The translations under genes and the position numbers were made by a program. This document shows, one piece after another, positions 8,051 through 16,305 of a stretch of 64,000 nucleotides of DNA; positions within the stretch are counted from its first letter, which is position 1, and every line of letters begins with the position of its first letter. The DNA comes from Nonomuraea solani (GTDB lineage: Bacteria > Actinomycetota > Actinomycetes > Streptosporangiales > Streptosporangiaceae): the NCBI RefSeq assembly GCF_900108335.1, contig NZ_FNVT01000035.1, positions 1-64,000 on the forward strand. The letters run 5' to 3'. Below the pieces are notes generated by a model that worked only from the letters and a program-made list of their open reading frames with translations, searched no databases and had not been told where the DNA came from.

Positions 8051-8986
8051 TCAGACGGGGATGCCCGCCCGCATGCTCTCCCGCAGTTGCGACGGCAGGA
8101 ACGACGAGCGCGGACCGGCCAGCGCCGCGTCCATCCGCTCGGCCTGGCCCTTCGTGAACATGAACATCGCCGCGTCCTCGACGTAGTCCATGTAGTTCAT
8201 GAACATGTCGCCGTTGGGCGCGTTGTCGCAGCTCGTCTTGGGGAAGTCGGGGGTGCCGCGGTTGGCCCCGCCCTGGTTGGGGGTGTCCTCGACGAAGTCG
8301 GAGCCCGCGCAGCCGGTGCCGTCGTCGCCCCAGATGTGGCGCAGGTTGAACCAGTGGCCGATCTCGTGGGTGGCGGTCCTGCCGCCGTTGTAGGGGGCCG
8401 TCGCGGTGCCCGTCGTGCCGAACGCGGTGTAAAGGATCACGACCCCGTCGGTCTCGGGCGGGCCGCCGGGGAACTGGGCGTAGCCGAGCGCGTCCTTCAG
8501 CGGGCACACCCACACGTTCAGGTAGCGGTCGGCGGGCCAGGCGTTCGAGCCGCCCCGGTCGTTGAACTTGACCGCGTCGCCGTCCGGCGAGAACTCGGCG
8601 ACCGAGGTCTCCTTGCGCACCACCCCGGAGGTGGGCTCGCCGTCGGGGCCGGTGGTGGCCAGCGCGAACTCCAGCAGCGCGTCGGCGGCGAGGTCGCGCC
8701 ACACCTCGGGCACCTGGCCGGCGTCGGGGTTGGCGCGCCTGAAGTCCTCGTTGAGGATCTTGAGCTGGCTGTCGATCTGCTCCTGGCCGATGTTCTGCTC
8801 GTCGGTGTTGTAGACGACGTGGACCACGACGGGGATGGTCACCACCTCCTCTCTGGCGGCCGCCCGTGCCGTCTTCCTGGCGAGCGTCTCGTTCTCGAGG
8901 GCGGCCAGCGCGACCGCGTAACGCGGTGTGGTCGCGAGCAGGTGGTGGTGGACGGGCATGGTGGCACAGCGGTCGGAGCCGGACAC
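8051..8986 (-). CDS. M43-family (pappalysin-like) zinc metalloprotease
   Basis: 311 residues. The catalytic centre HEIGHWFNLRH (207-217) fits the M43 form HExxHxxxLxH, and a later MNYMDY supplies the metzincin Met-turn. The segment IWGDDGTGC...EDTPNQ is characteristic of cytophagalysin/ulilysin-like enzymes. The start is GTG with AAGGG 8 nt upstream. No signal peptide or membrane segment is visible, which is odd for a family that is usually secreted; the product may leave by a non-Sec route or act inside the cell. It is single, divergent from the MerR gene, with 117 nt between starts. Confidence 0.88.
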   Translation of the reverse strand: MSGSDRCATMPVHHHLLATTPRYAVALAALENETLARKTARAAAREEVVTIPVVVHVVYNTDEQNIGQEQIDSQLKILNEDFRRANPDAGQVPEVWRDLAADALLEFALATTGPDGEPTSGVVRKETSVAEFSPDGDAVKFNDRGGSNAWPADRYLNVWVCPLKDALGYAQFPGGPPETDGVVILYTAFGTTGTATAPYNGGRTATHEIGHWFNLRHIWGDDGTGCAGSDFVEDTPNQGGANRGTPDFPKTSCDNAPNGDMFMNYMDYVEDAAMFMFTKGQAERMDAALAGPRSSFLPSQLRESMRAGIPV

Positions 8987-9066
8987 GGAGGTTTCCCTTT
9001 CGTGGGGGATCGGTTGTCCGAACCTTCTACCCGTACCGTGTTTGTTTAATCACTTAGAGTAATGTC

Positions 9067-9103
9067 TTGAACCTCCCGTGACGGGAGGTCTTACGGTCGT
9101 ACC
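9067..9103 (+). promoter_or_regulatory. MerR-type promoter and operator
   Basis: TTGAAC (-35, 9067-9072) and TACGGT (-10, 9092-9097) are separated by 19 bp, the long spacer typical of MerR-controlled promoters. The spacer holds the perfect dyad CCTCCCG-TGA-CGGGAGG (9072-9088). Transcription should begin at or next to the GTG at 9104, giving a leaderless mRNA. The regulator encoded immediately downstream is the obvious ligand, so this is probably an autoregulatory site. Confidence 0.8.
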
Positions 9104-9889
9104 GTGACCGAGAACGACCGCAGGTGGAGCATCGGCGAGGTGGCCAAGGCCACCGGTGTCACCATTCGCACGCTGTACCACTACGAGGAGATCGGCCTGG
9201 TCCCGGCCAGTGAGCGGACCGCGTCGGGGCATCGCCGCTACACCGAGGCCGACCTGCGGCGGCTCTACCGGGTGCGGGCGCTGCGCGGGCTCGGGCTGTC
9301 CCTGGAGGAGGCCGGCGGCGTCCTCGACCGGCCCGGCGACGACCTGACGGCGCTGCGCGCGCTGCTCGGCGCGCAACTGGCCGAGCTGGACCTGCGGGCC
9401 GCCCGCATCGTGCAGCTCAAGGAGCAGATCAGCGGGCTGGTGTGGCTGCTGGACCAGGAGGTCATGCCGGACCCCGAGCGGTTCATGGCCACGCTCGAAC
9501 TGCACTCCGTGTACGAGTCCTACTTCGGCCAGGAACTGCGCGACCACCTGGCCCGGCGGCGGGCCGAGCTCGGCGAGGAGCACATGACCGCCGTCCGGGA
9601 CGGCTGGCTCGCGATGGTGCGCGAAGGCCGCCGATACATGCTGGACGGCGTCCCCGTCGAAGACCCCCGGGTGCAGGCCCTGACCGCGCGCTGGGAGGCG
9701 ATGGTGGCCGGGATCCAGACCGGCGACCGGCAGGTGGACGAGCGGCTCACGGCCGCCGGCATGGAGCTGTGGCGCAACAGCGGCGCCGAGGTCGTCGAGG
9801 CGGTCGCCCGCCAGATCGACTGGCTGGACGCGGACGACCTGCCCGCCTTCTTCGGCTACCTCGAACGCGCCAGGAAAGCGCGCGAGTAG
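9104..9889 (+). CDS. MerR-family regulator with TipAS-like effector domain
   Basis: 261 residues. Residues 8-75 are the MerR winged helix (WSIGEVAKATGVTIRTLYHY, GHRRYTEADLRRL). A coiled coil follows (about 80-125) and then an alpha-helical TipAS-like domain with FMATLELHSVYESYFG... and a long acidic C-terminus. TipA-like proteins bind thiopeptides or other hydrophobic drugs and untwist promoters with 19-bp spacers, exactly the architecture directly upstream. There is no room for a ribosome binding site, so translation is likely leaderless. It may coactivate the prolyl oligopeptidase gene 25 nt downstream. Confidence 0.9.
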   Translation: MTENDRRWSIGEVAKATGVTIRTLYHYEEIGLVPASERTASGHRRYTEADLRRLYRVRALRGLGLSLEEAGGVLDRPGDDLTALRALLGAQLAELDLRAARIVQLKEQISGLVWLLDQEVMPDPERFMATLELHSVYESYFGQELRDHLARRRAELGEEHMTAVRDGWLAMVREGRRYMLDGVPVEDPRVQALTARWEAMVAGIQTGDRQVDERLTAAGMELWRNSGAEVVEAVARQIDWLDADDLPAFFGYLERARKARE

Positions 9890-9914
9890 CCCCTACCTCA
9901 GCGAGGAGAGCAGC

Positions 9915-11969
9915 GTGAGCGTGCCCTATCCCGCCGCGCCGGTGCGGCCGGAGCGCAACGAGGTCGGCGGGCTGGTGTTCGACGACCCCTACCAGTGGCT
10001 GGAGGACGACGCCGGCGACGGCGTGGCGGAGTGGCAGAAGGCCCAGGACGAGCTGGCCCGCGCCTCCGTGCACGGCTGGCCGCACTACGACGCGCTCGCC
10101 GGCCGCGTGGGCGAGCTGGTCGAGCAGATGGACGCCAGGAACCTCGTGGTGCCGGTGCGCTACGGGCCCCGCTGGTTCCGCGCCCGCATCCCCGAGGGCC
10201 GCGAGCTGATGGTGTTCGAGACGGCCGGCGAGGTCACCGGCCCCTGGCGGACCGTGATCGACCTCAACGAGCTGTCCGACGGCACGCCGCTGCGGATGGG
10301 CCCGCAGCCGTCGCCGGACGGCGCCCTGCTGGCCTACTCCCTGGACGCCTCGGGCCGCGAGCTGCCCGTGCTCAAGGTCATCGAGATCGACACCGGGAAG
10401 GTCCTGCTGGACGGCGTGCCGCAGCAGCGGCCCGGCCTGGTGGCCTGGCTGCCGGACGGCGGCGGTTTCTTCTACATGGCCAACGACCCGGCGCCCGGCG
10501 CGCCGCTGCGGTGGCGGCTGTACTTCCACCGCCTCGGGCAGCCGCCGCCGGCCGAGCCGGAGCCGCTCGACATCCCCACCATGTGGGCGATCCCCAGGAT
10601 CTCCCGCGACGGGCGCTGGGCGGTGCTCCAGGCCGACCACCTGCGGCCCCGCCCGCACTTCGTGACCCGGCTGGACGAGCCGTGGCGGTGGCGGGAGTTC
10701 ATCACCGACACCGAGCACCTGTACAAGGGCGTGGCCGTCGGCGACTCCTACGTGGCCGTCACCACGCTGGGCGCGCCGCGCGGCCGGGTGGTCCGCATTC
10801 CCCTCGACGGCCCCGGCGACCCGGCGGACTGGGAGGAGCTGGTGCCCGGCGGCGACACCGTGCTGACCGGCGTCACCCTGGTGGGTGACCGCCTCGTGCT
10901 CGGCGAGCTGGTCGACACCGTCTCCCGCGTCCGCGTCCTGGACCTCGACGGCAAGGAACCGGCCGAGGTGCCGCTGCCCGGCCCGGGCTCGGTCAGCTCC
11001 ATCGCCCAGGGCGTCATCGCGCTCGGCGTGATGGACCAGGTCGTCGGCTGCGAGGACGCGATCACCTTCGGCTACACCTCCTACACCCAGTCGCCGACGG
11101 TCTACCACTACGCGCTGGAGACCGGCGCGCTCACCAGGCTCCAGGGGGCGGGCCACACGCTGCCCGGGCTGGTCACCCGCCGCGTGTGGGCCACCTCGGC
11201 GGACGGCACCCGCGTGCCCTGCACCCTCGTGCATCACGCCGGCCTCGACCGCTCACGGCCGCGGCCCACTCTTCTGCACGCGTACGGGGGCTTCAACATC
11301 GCCGAGCTGTCCTCGTACCTGGGGCCGCTGGCCGCGTTCGTCGAGGCGGGCGGCGTGTACGCGCACGCCCACGTCCGCGGCGGCGGCGACTTCGGCCTCG
11401 CGTGGTGGGAGGGCGGCCGCCTGCACCACAAGCAGAACACCTTCGACGACCTCTACGCCATCGCGGACCTGCTGATCGCCGACGGCGTCACCGCCCCCGA
11501 CCGGCTGGCCTTCCACGGCGTCTCCAACGGCGGCCTGCTCGCGGGCGTCGCCGTGACCCAGCGGCCGGAGCTGTGGCGGGCCGTCGTGTGCGGCGTGCCG
11601 AAGCTCGACCTGATGCGCGTCGACCGCGACCCCCTGGGCACGGCCGCGACCCTGCCCGAGTACGGCGACCCCCGCGACCCGGCCGACGCGCCCGTGCTCA
11701 TGGCCTACTCGCCCTACCACCACGTCGAGCCTGGCACCCCTTACCCGGCGATCCTGCTGGACGCGGGGGCCAACGACCCCCGCTGTCCCGCCTGGCACTC
11801 CCGCAAGTTCGCCGCCAGGGCCCAGGCCGCCACCACCTCAGCGCACCCGGTGCTGCTGCGCGTGTGGTCCGGCGCGGGCCACGGCGGGACCGGCTGGAGC
11901 ACGATCGTCGCGCAGCAGACCTACTGGCTGGCGTTCGTCATGCGGGAGCTCGGCCTCACCCCCCGCTGA
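9915..11969 (+). CDS. Prolyl oligopeptidase family serine peptidase (S9A)
   Basis: 684 residues, the usual family length. An N-terminal seven-bladed propeller (about 70-400) is followed by an alpha/beta-hydrolase domain with nucleophile S537 in GVSNGG, and likely D621 (GANDPRC) and H656 (GAGHGG) completing the triad. It should cut short peptides after proline in the cytoplasm; there is no signal peptide. GTG start has GAGGAGAG 4 nt upstream. It follows the MerR gene closely, probably in one transcript, and its 3' end overlaps the convergent PIG-L gene by 14 nt. Confidence 0.93.
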   Translation: MSVPYPAAPVRPERNEVGGLVFDDPYQWLEDDAGDGVAEWQKAQDELARASVHGWPHYDALAGRVGELVEQMDARNLVVPVRYGPRWFRARIPEGRELMVFETAGEVTGPWRTVIDLNELSDGTPLRMGPQPSPDGALLAYSLDASGRELPVLKVIEIDTGKVLLDGVPQQRPGLVAWLPDGGGFFYMANDPAPGAPLRWRLYFHRLGQPPPAEPEPLDIPTMWAIPRISRDGRWAVLQADHLRPRPHFVTRLDEPWRWREFITDTEHLYKGVAVGDSYVAVTTLGAPRGRVVRIPLDGPGDPADWEELVPGGDTVLTGVTLVGDRLVLGELVDTVSRVRVLDLDGKEPAEVPLPGPGSVSSIAQGVIALGVMDQVVGCEDAITFGYTSYTQSPTVYHYALETGALTRLQGAGHTLPGLVTRRVWATSADGTRVPCTLVHHAGLDRSRPRPTLLHAYGGFNIAELSSYLGPLAAFVEAGGVYAHAHVRGGGDFGLAWWEGGRLHHKQNTFDDLYAIADLLIADGVTAPDRLAFHGVSNGGLLAGVAVTQRPELWRAVVCGVPKLDLMRVDRDPLGTAATLPEYGDPRDPADAPVLMAYSPYHHVEPGTPYPAILLDAGANDPRCPAWHSRKFAARAQAATTSAHPVLLRVWSGAGHGGTGWSTIVAQQTYWLAFVMRELGLTPR

Positions 11970-14613
11970 CCGGGACCCGGGAGGCCGTGGTGCCGCCGCT
12001 CGCCGCCTGCCAGCCCGCGACCACCGCCGGTTGACCGGCCAGGGCGCGGGTGAGGGGCACGGTCACGGTCGTGGTGCCGCGCGGCACGGTCACGACCCGG
12101 CCGCCCGCCGTACCCTGCGCGTCACGGACGAACAGGTGCGCCTTACCGCCGGCCGCGGCGCGCAGCGTCACCCGCACCGCGCCCTGCCGGACCGTCGCCG
12201 CGACCACCCGGCCGCTCTCGGACTCCCGCGCCGCCGGGCCACCGGCCAGCGGCAGCCGCACCCGGACGGCCTGCTCCAGAGACTGGGGCGAGTCCAGGCT
12301 GGACAGCGCGACGTCGGGGATCACCGGGGGAGTGGCCGGCCGGTCCGCGGGAGGCTCGAAGCCGGCCAGGGCGGCGACGCCCCACCGGTACGGGTCGCCC
12401 TGCACCCCGCCCCACGTCGACCAGCCGATCCGGGTCTGGCCGGTCTTGTCCTGGGTGTCGGAGTCGTACACGAGGATGTTCAGCCCGAGATGAGCGGGAT
12501 CGACGTCGTCCGGCAGCACCGCCATCGGGATCGCCATCTCCACCGCGTACGCCCCGGCGGACACCACCGACGCCACCTTCATGCCCGGCGCCGCCGTCTC
12601 GCCAGGTCCCTGGCGGTTGTCGGCGTCGCGCAGGAAGCACGCCGGCCCCTCGGCCGTCACCGGCAGCACCGCGGCCTTGAACGTCGTCGAGGTGTTCTCG
12701 GACGTGCCGCGCGGGTCGAGGGCGACCTCCACCGCGTCGGTACGCCAGTGCCGCTTGCAGTCGGAGGCCGCCAGCCGGGTGCCGAGCACGTCGTCCTTGA
12801 CCTGGACCAGCAGGTAAAGGGTGTCGTCGTGCCAGGACACCTTGGCCGTGCCCGAGCAGTCCGCCGCCGACGAGCACGCGGTGCCCTCCCACAGGCGGGA
12901 GACGTCGAGGGCGGGGCCCGCGTACTCGCCGTCGCCCTCGGCCCCGTCCACGGCGGGCGCCGACGACGCCTCCGGGACGGACGTGGCGGGGACCAGCTCC
13001 AGCGCGGGCTTGCTGGTGGCGCCGTCCACGGTGATCGTGTAGGCGTAGTCGCCGCCCTCGTTGGAGGTCTTCAGCGAGGGGTCGGAGTTGGTGACGGTGA
13101 AGGGCACCGTCGCCGACGCGCCCGCGGCCAGCCCGCTGTACGGCGCCTCGGCCCGGTCGGCGGTGAACCCGGCGGGCAGGTCCAGCCGCACGGTTCCCGA
13201 CCTGACGGCGTCGCTCACGTTGGTGACCACGACGCCGACCTGCCGGGAGCCGCCCGACGGAAGGGTCAGCACGGGCGGCACCAGGCCGCGCACCTGCGGC
13301 ACGCCGACCTCGGTGGTCCACCGCTCGTACTGGGCGACCTGGGGGAGCGGCTGCTGCGCGGCCCGCACGGGCGGGCTGACCTCGACCTGCCGGTCGGTGT
13401 AGCCGCGTCCCCGCTCGGTGGTGAGCACGGCCGCCACGCGGGCCCTGCCGTTCGCGCCCTGCGGCGTGACCTGGAACTCCACGGACCCGGTGCGCCCGGC
13501 CCCGATCCGTCCCAGCTCGCCGGAGCCGCTCACCCGCCAGCCGGCCGGCACCCGCAGCGCCACGGCCGAGCGGCCCAGCGCCTCACGGGGGGCGGTCACC
13601 TCGGCCTCGACGGTGAACGGCGTGCCGGGCAGCACGTCGAACGTCCTGGTCCGCAGCCCGAACCGGGTGCCGAGCGGAACCGTGCCCGCGGCCCTGGTCA
13701 GCGCGCCGTCGAGGATCGCCGTCGGCGCGGCGGCGGCCGCCGTGCCCGGCTCGGGGAACGGCACCCGCGCGTCCACCTGGGTGAAGAAGTCGCAGCCCAG
13801 CCTGGCCGGATCCGTCGGCAGGTCGGGGAAGCCCGCCCAGCCCTGGGAGGCGTACACGCGCTGCGCGTCGCGCTCGACGGCGGCCCACGTCGTGCCCCGG
13901 CTCGGCGAGGCGCGCCCGCTCCACACGCCGAACACGTTCTGCGCCGGGTTGGCCGGGCGGAACGTCGAGGCGCACTCCTGGCCGGTCTGCGACGTGCCGC
14001 GCGCGCCGCCGGTGAGCAGGCGGGCGGGCGCGAACGGGCGCAGCCCCTCACGGGTGATCTGCTCGGGGAACGCCTTCGGGTCGGCCGCCGCGTAGAACGC
14101 CTCCACGGCCAGCCGCGCGGCCTGCTGGTGGTTGCCGTGGTTGCCCGGCGTGGGCGCCGGATCCATGGTCAGCAGCACCTCGGGCCGGGTCTGCCGGACG
14201 AGCCTGACGACCTTGGCCAGGGTGTCGCCGCCCCACACCTGGTCGGTCAGCGGCGCGCTCACCGTGTAGTAGAAGTCGACGTCGTCGAGGTTGAACACCT
14301 CGGTGACGCCCGCCTTCCCGACCGCCGCCCGCTCCTCGGCCTCGCGGATCAGGCCGAGCGCCGGGCCCTCCTCCGGGCCGACGGCGTTGCCGCCGCCCTC
14401 GCCCCGCGTGACGGTCACGACGCCGGTGCGCACGTCGTGGTCCTCGTTCCACTGGCCGAGCGTGGACAACGTGAACGCCTCGTCGTCGGGATGGGCGCCG
14501 ACGAACAGCGCGTCGAGATCGACGGGCGCCGGCTCACCCGCCACGGCCGGAGCCGGCGCCTGGATGAGGGCCAGCGCCACGGCGGCGGCCAGCAGGATCG
14601 GTCTGGTACGCAT
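11956..14613 (-). CDS. Secreted PIG-L deacetylase with NEW3 and CBM9-like domains
   Basis: 885 residues. Signal peptide with cleavage near AVAG. Residues about 33-290 form a PIG-L/LmbE N-acetylglucosaminyl deacetylase domain with the zinc/catalytic motif AHPDDE and a later GNHGNHQ. Two beta-sandwich segments follow, one like the NEW3 alpha-galactosidase-associated domain (VVTNVSDAVRSGTVRL). Around 560-760 is a CBM9/DOMON-like domain (WHDDTLYLLVQVKDD, TDAVEVALDPRG). Likely removes acetyl groups from extracellular amino-sugar polymers. It starts 15 nt after the permease gene and belongs to the ABC operon, so the imported sugar may be a glycan fragment it processes. Confidence 0.85.
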   Translation of the reverse strand: MRTRPILLAAAVALALIQAPAPAVAGEPAPVDLDALFVGAHPDDEAFTLSTLGQWNEDHDVRTGVVTVTRGEGGGNAVGPEEGPALGLIREAEERAAVGKAGVTEVFNLDDVDFYYTVSAPLTDQVWGGDTLAKVVRLVRQTRPEVLLTMDPAPTPGNHGNHQQAARLAVEAFYAAADPKAFPEQITREGLRPFAPARLLTGGARGTSQTGQECASTFRPANPAQNVFGVWSGRASPSRGTTWAAVERDAQRVYASQGWAGFPDLPTDPARLGCDFFTQVDARVPFPEPGTAAAAAPTAILDGALTRAAGTVPLGTRFGLRTRTFDVLPGTPFTVEAEVTAPREALGRSAVALRVPAGWRVSGSGELGRIGAGRTGSVEFQVTPQGANGRARVAAVLTTERGRGYTDRQVEVSPPVRAAQQPLPQVAQYERWTTEVGVPQVRGLVPPVLTLPSGGSRQVGVVVTNVSDAVRSGTVRLDLPAGFTADRAEAPYSGLAAGASATVPFTVTNSDPSLKTSNEGGDYAYTITVDGATSKPALELVPATSVPEASSAPAVDGAEGDGEYAGPALDVSRLWEGTACSSAADCSGTAKVSWHDDTLYLLVQVKDDVLGTRLAASDCKRHWRTDAVEVALDPRGTSENTSTTFKAAVLPVTAEGPACFLRDADNRQGPGETAAPGMKVASVVSAGAYAVEMAIPMAVLPDDVDPAHLGLNILVYDSDTQDKTGQTRIGWSTWGGVQGDPYRWGVAALAGFEPPADRPATPPVIPDVALSSLDSPQSLEQAVRVRLPLAGGPAARESESGRVVAATVRQGAVRVTLRAAAGGKAHLFVRDAQGTAGGRVVTVPRGTTTVTVPLTRALAGQPAVVAGWQAASGGTTASRVPVSGG

Positions 14614-14628
14614 CGAGCCTCCGGGGGG

Positions 14629-15429
14629 TTACTCGCGGACCGCCCCCTGGAGCAGGCCGCGGACGAAGTGACGCTGGAGGAACAGGTAGAAGATCACGAC
14701 CGGGGTCGCGACGATGACCGAGCCGGCCGCGAGGAGCGTGAAGCCGGAGGTGTACTGGCCCTGGAAGAAGGCCAGCCCCAGCGGCGCGGTCCGCAGCGAC
14801 TCGCTGGTCACCATGATCAGTGGGATGAGGAACTCGTTCCACGTCCACATGAAGACCAGCACGGTCAGCGTGATCACGGCGGGCCTGGCCGGGGGCAGCA
14901 GCACCTGCCACAGCACGCGCCAGCTCGACGCGCCGTCGATGCGGGCCGCCTCCACGATCGCCCGGTTCGAGGCCCGGAAGTAGGCCCGCATCCAGAACGT
15001 GCCGAACGCCACCGACAGCGCCACCTGCGGCAGCGAGATCGACCAGAACGTGTCGATCAGGCCCAGCGAGCGCAGGTCGAAGTAGAGCGGCACCGCGATG
15101 GCCTCGCTGGGCATCATGATCCCGAGCATGAACAGGTAGAACAGGATCGACTGGCCGCGGAAGCGCATCGTGCCGAAGGCGTACCCGCTCATGATCGACA
15201 GCACCACGCTGACGACCACGACGAACGCCGACACCATCAGGCTGGTCCGCAGATAGGTGCCGAACCGGCCGATCTCCCACGCCGCCGCGAAGTTGCCCAG
15301 CCCGGCCGTGCCGCCGCTGTCGGCGGGACCGAGCGCGGCCGACAGGATCACCACGATCGGATAGAGCGCGAACGCGGCGAACACCGACAGGATGACGTAG
15401 TTGGCCACCCGCTCCCCGCGCGAGATCAC
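14629..15429 (-). CDS. Sugar ABC transporter permease, MalG type
   Basis: 266 residues from GTG 15429, which has AGGAGG 6 nt upstream and overlaps the previous stop by four bases (GTGA). Six membrane helices; the EAA loop that docks the ATPase reads EAARIDGASSWRVLWQVLLP. It carries a carbohydrate (CUT1) across the membrane with the MalF-type partner. No ATPase is encoded nearby, so it probably uses a shared MsiK-like ATPase encoded elsewhere, as is common in actinomycetes. Confidence 0.92.
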   Translation of the reverse strand: MISRGERVANYVILSVFAAFALYPIVVILSAALGPADSGGTAGLGNFAAAWEIGRFGTYLRTSLMVSAFVVVVSVVLSIMSGYAFGTMRFRGQSILFYLFMLGIMMPSEAIAVPLYFDLRSLGLIDTFWSISLPQVALSVAFGTFWMRAYFRASNRAIVEAARIDGASSWRVLWQVLLPPARPAVITLTVLVFMWTWNEFLIPLIMVTSESLRTAPLGLAFFQGQYTSGFTLLAAGSVIVATPVVIFYLFLQRHFVRGLLQGAVRE

Positions 15430-16304
15430 GAGGTCCTCCTGTCCGCGAAACGGTTGATCCCGAACGAGATCGCGAAGATGACGATCGTGAGCGTGACGCC
15501 GATGGCCGCCGCCGAGCCGATCTGGCTCAGGCCGAAGGCGCGGTGGTAGACCTCGTACGACGGCACCGAGGTGGAGTCGCCGGGGCCGCCGCGCGTGGTG
15601 ACGTACACGAGGTCGAAGGTGCGCAGCGCGGCGATCACCGTCAGCGTCAGCGCGACCGCGATCTCGCCGCGCACCGACGGCAGCGTGACCGCGAAGAACT
15701 CGCGCACGGCCCCGGCGCCGTCGAGGCGGGCGGCCTCGTACAGGTCCGGCGGGATGCGGCTCATCCCGGCCAGCAGCAGCACCGTCACGAGGCCGGTCTC
15801 GAACCAGGTGCCGACCACGCCGACGGCCGGCAGCGCGAAGGTGTAGTCGCCCAGCCAGCCCCGCGTCAGCGATTCGAGTCCCAGCGCTTCGAGCAGGCCG
15901 TTGAGGGTGCCGTCGGGGGCGTACACGCGGCGCCAGGCGACCGCCACCACGACCATGGCGATCACCTGCGGCAGGAACACCACCGTGCGGAAGAAGCCCA
16001 GCCCGCGCACCTTGGCGTGGTTGAGGATCGCGGCCAGCGTCAGCCCGATGACCAGCGGCCCGGCCGCGTAGAACACGATGAGGACCAGCGCGTGGACGAA
16101 CGCGGCCCGCAGCCCCTCGTCGGCCACGATCGCCACGTAGTTGTCCAGCCCGGCCCAGCGGCCGAGCGACAGCCCGTCCCACTCGAACAGCGAGATCTGC
16201 ACCGCCCGGCCGATCGGGAAGAGCAGGAACGCCGCGTAGATGGCGAAGGCGGGCAATATGTACAGGTAGGCGACGCGGCGAGGCTCCCCCGGTGGGCTCG
16301 CCAT
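15426..16304 (-). CDS. Sugar ABC transporter permease, MalF type
   Basis: 292 residues with six predicted membrane helices, beginning VAYLYILPAFAIYAAFLLFP, and an EAA loop EAARLDGAGAVREFFAVTLP. It forms the heterodimeric channel with the MalG-type subunit, whose start overlaps its stop by 4 nt. It follows the binding-protein gene with a 1-nt gap. Substrate is not predictable from the permease; context points to a glycoside or oligosaccharide. Confidence 0.92.
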   Translation of the reverse strand: MASPPGEPRRVAYLYILPAFAIYAAFLLFPIGRAVQISLFEWDGLSLGRWAGLDNYVAIVADEGLRAAFVHALVLIVFYAAGPLVIGLTLAAILNHAKVRGLGFFRTVVFLPQVIAMVVVAVAWRRVYAPDGTLNGLLEALGLESLTRGWLGDYTFALPAVGVVGTWFETGLVTVLLLAGMSRIPPDLYEAARLDGAGAVREFFAVTLPSVRGEIAVALTLTVIAALRTFDLVYVTTRGGPGDSTSVPSYEVYHRAFGLSQIGSAAAIGVTLTIVIFAISFGINRFADRRTS

Positions 16305-16305
16305 C

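Noticed and set aside
7700..9049. 449-codon plus-strand open frame across the gap and the M43 gene
   Set aside because: Mostly antisense to the protease; composition of a shadow frame and no homology.
12031..15549. 1172-codon open frame on the plus strand
   Set aside because: Antisense to the PIG-L and permease genes, no domain, biased Arg/His/Gly composition.
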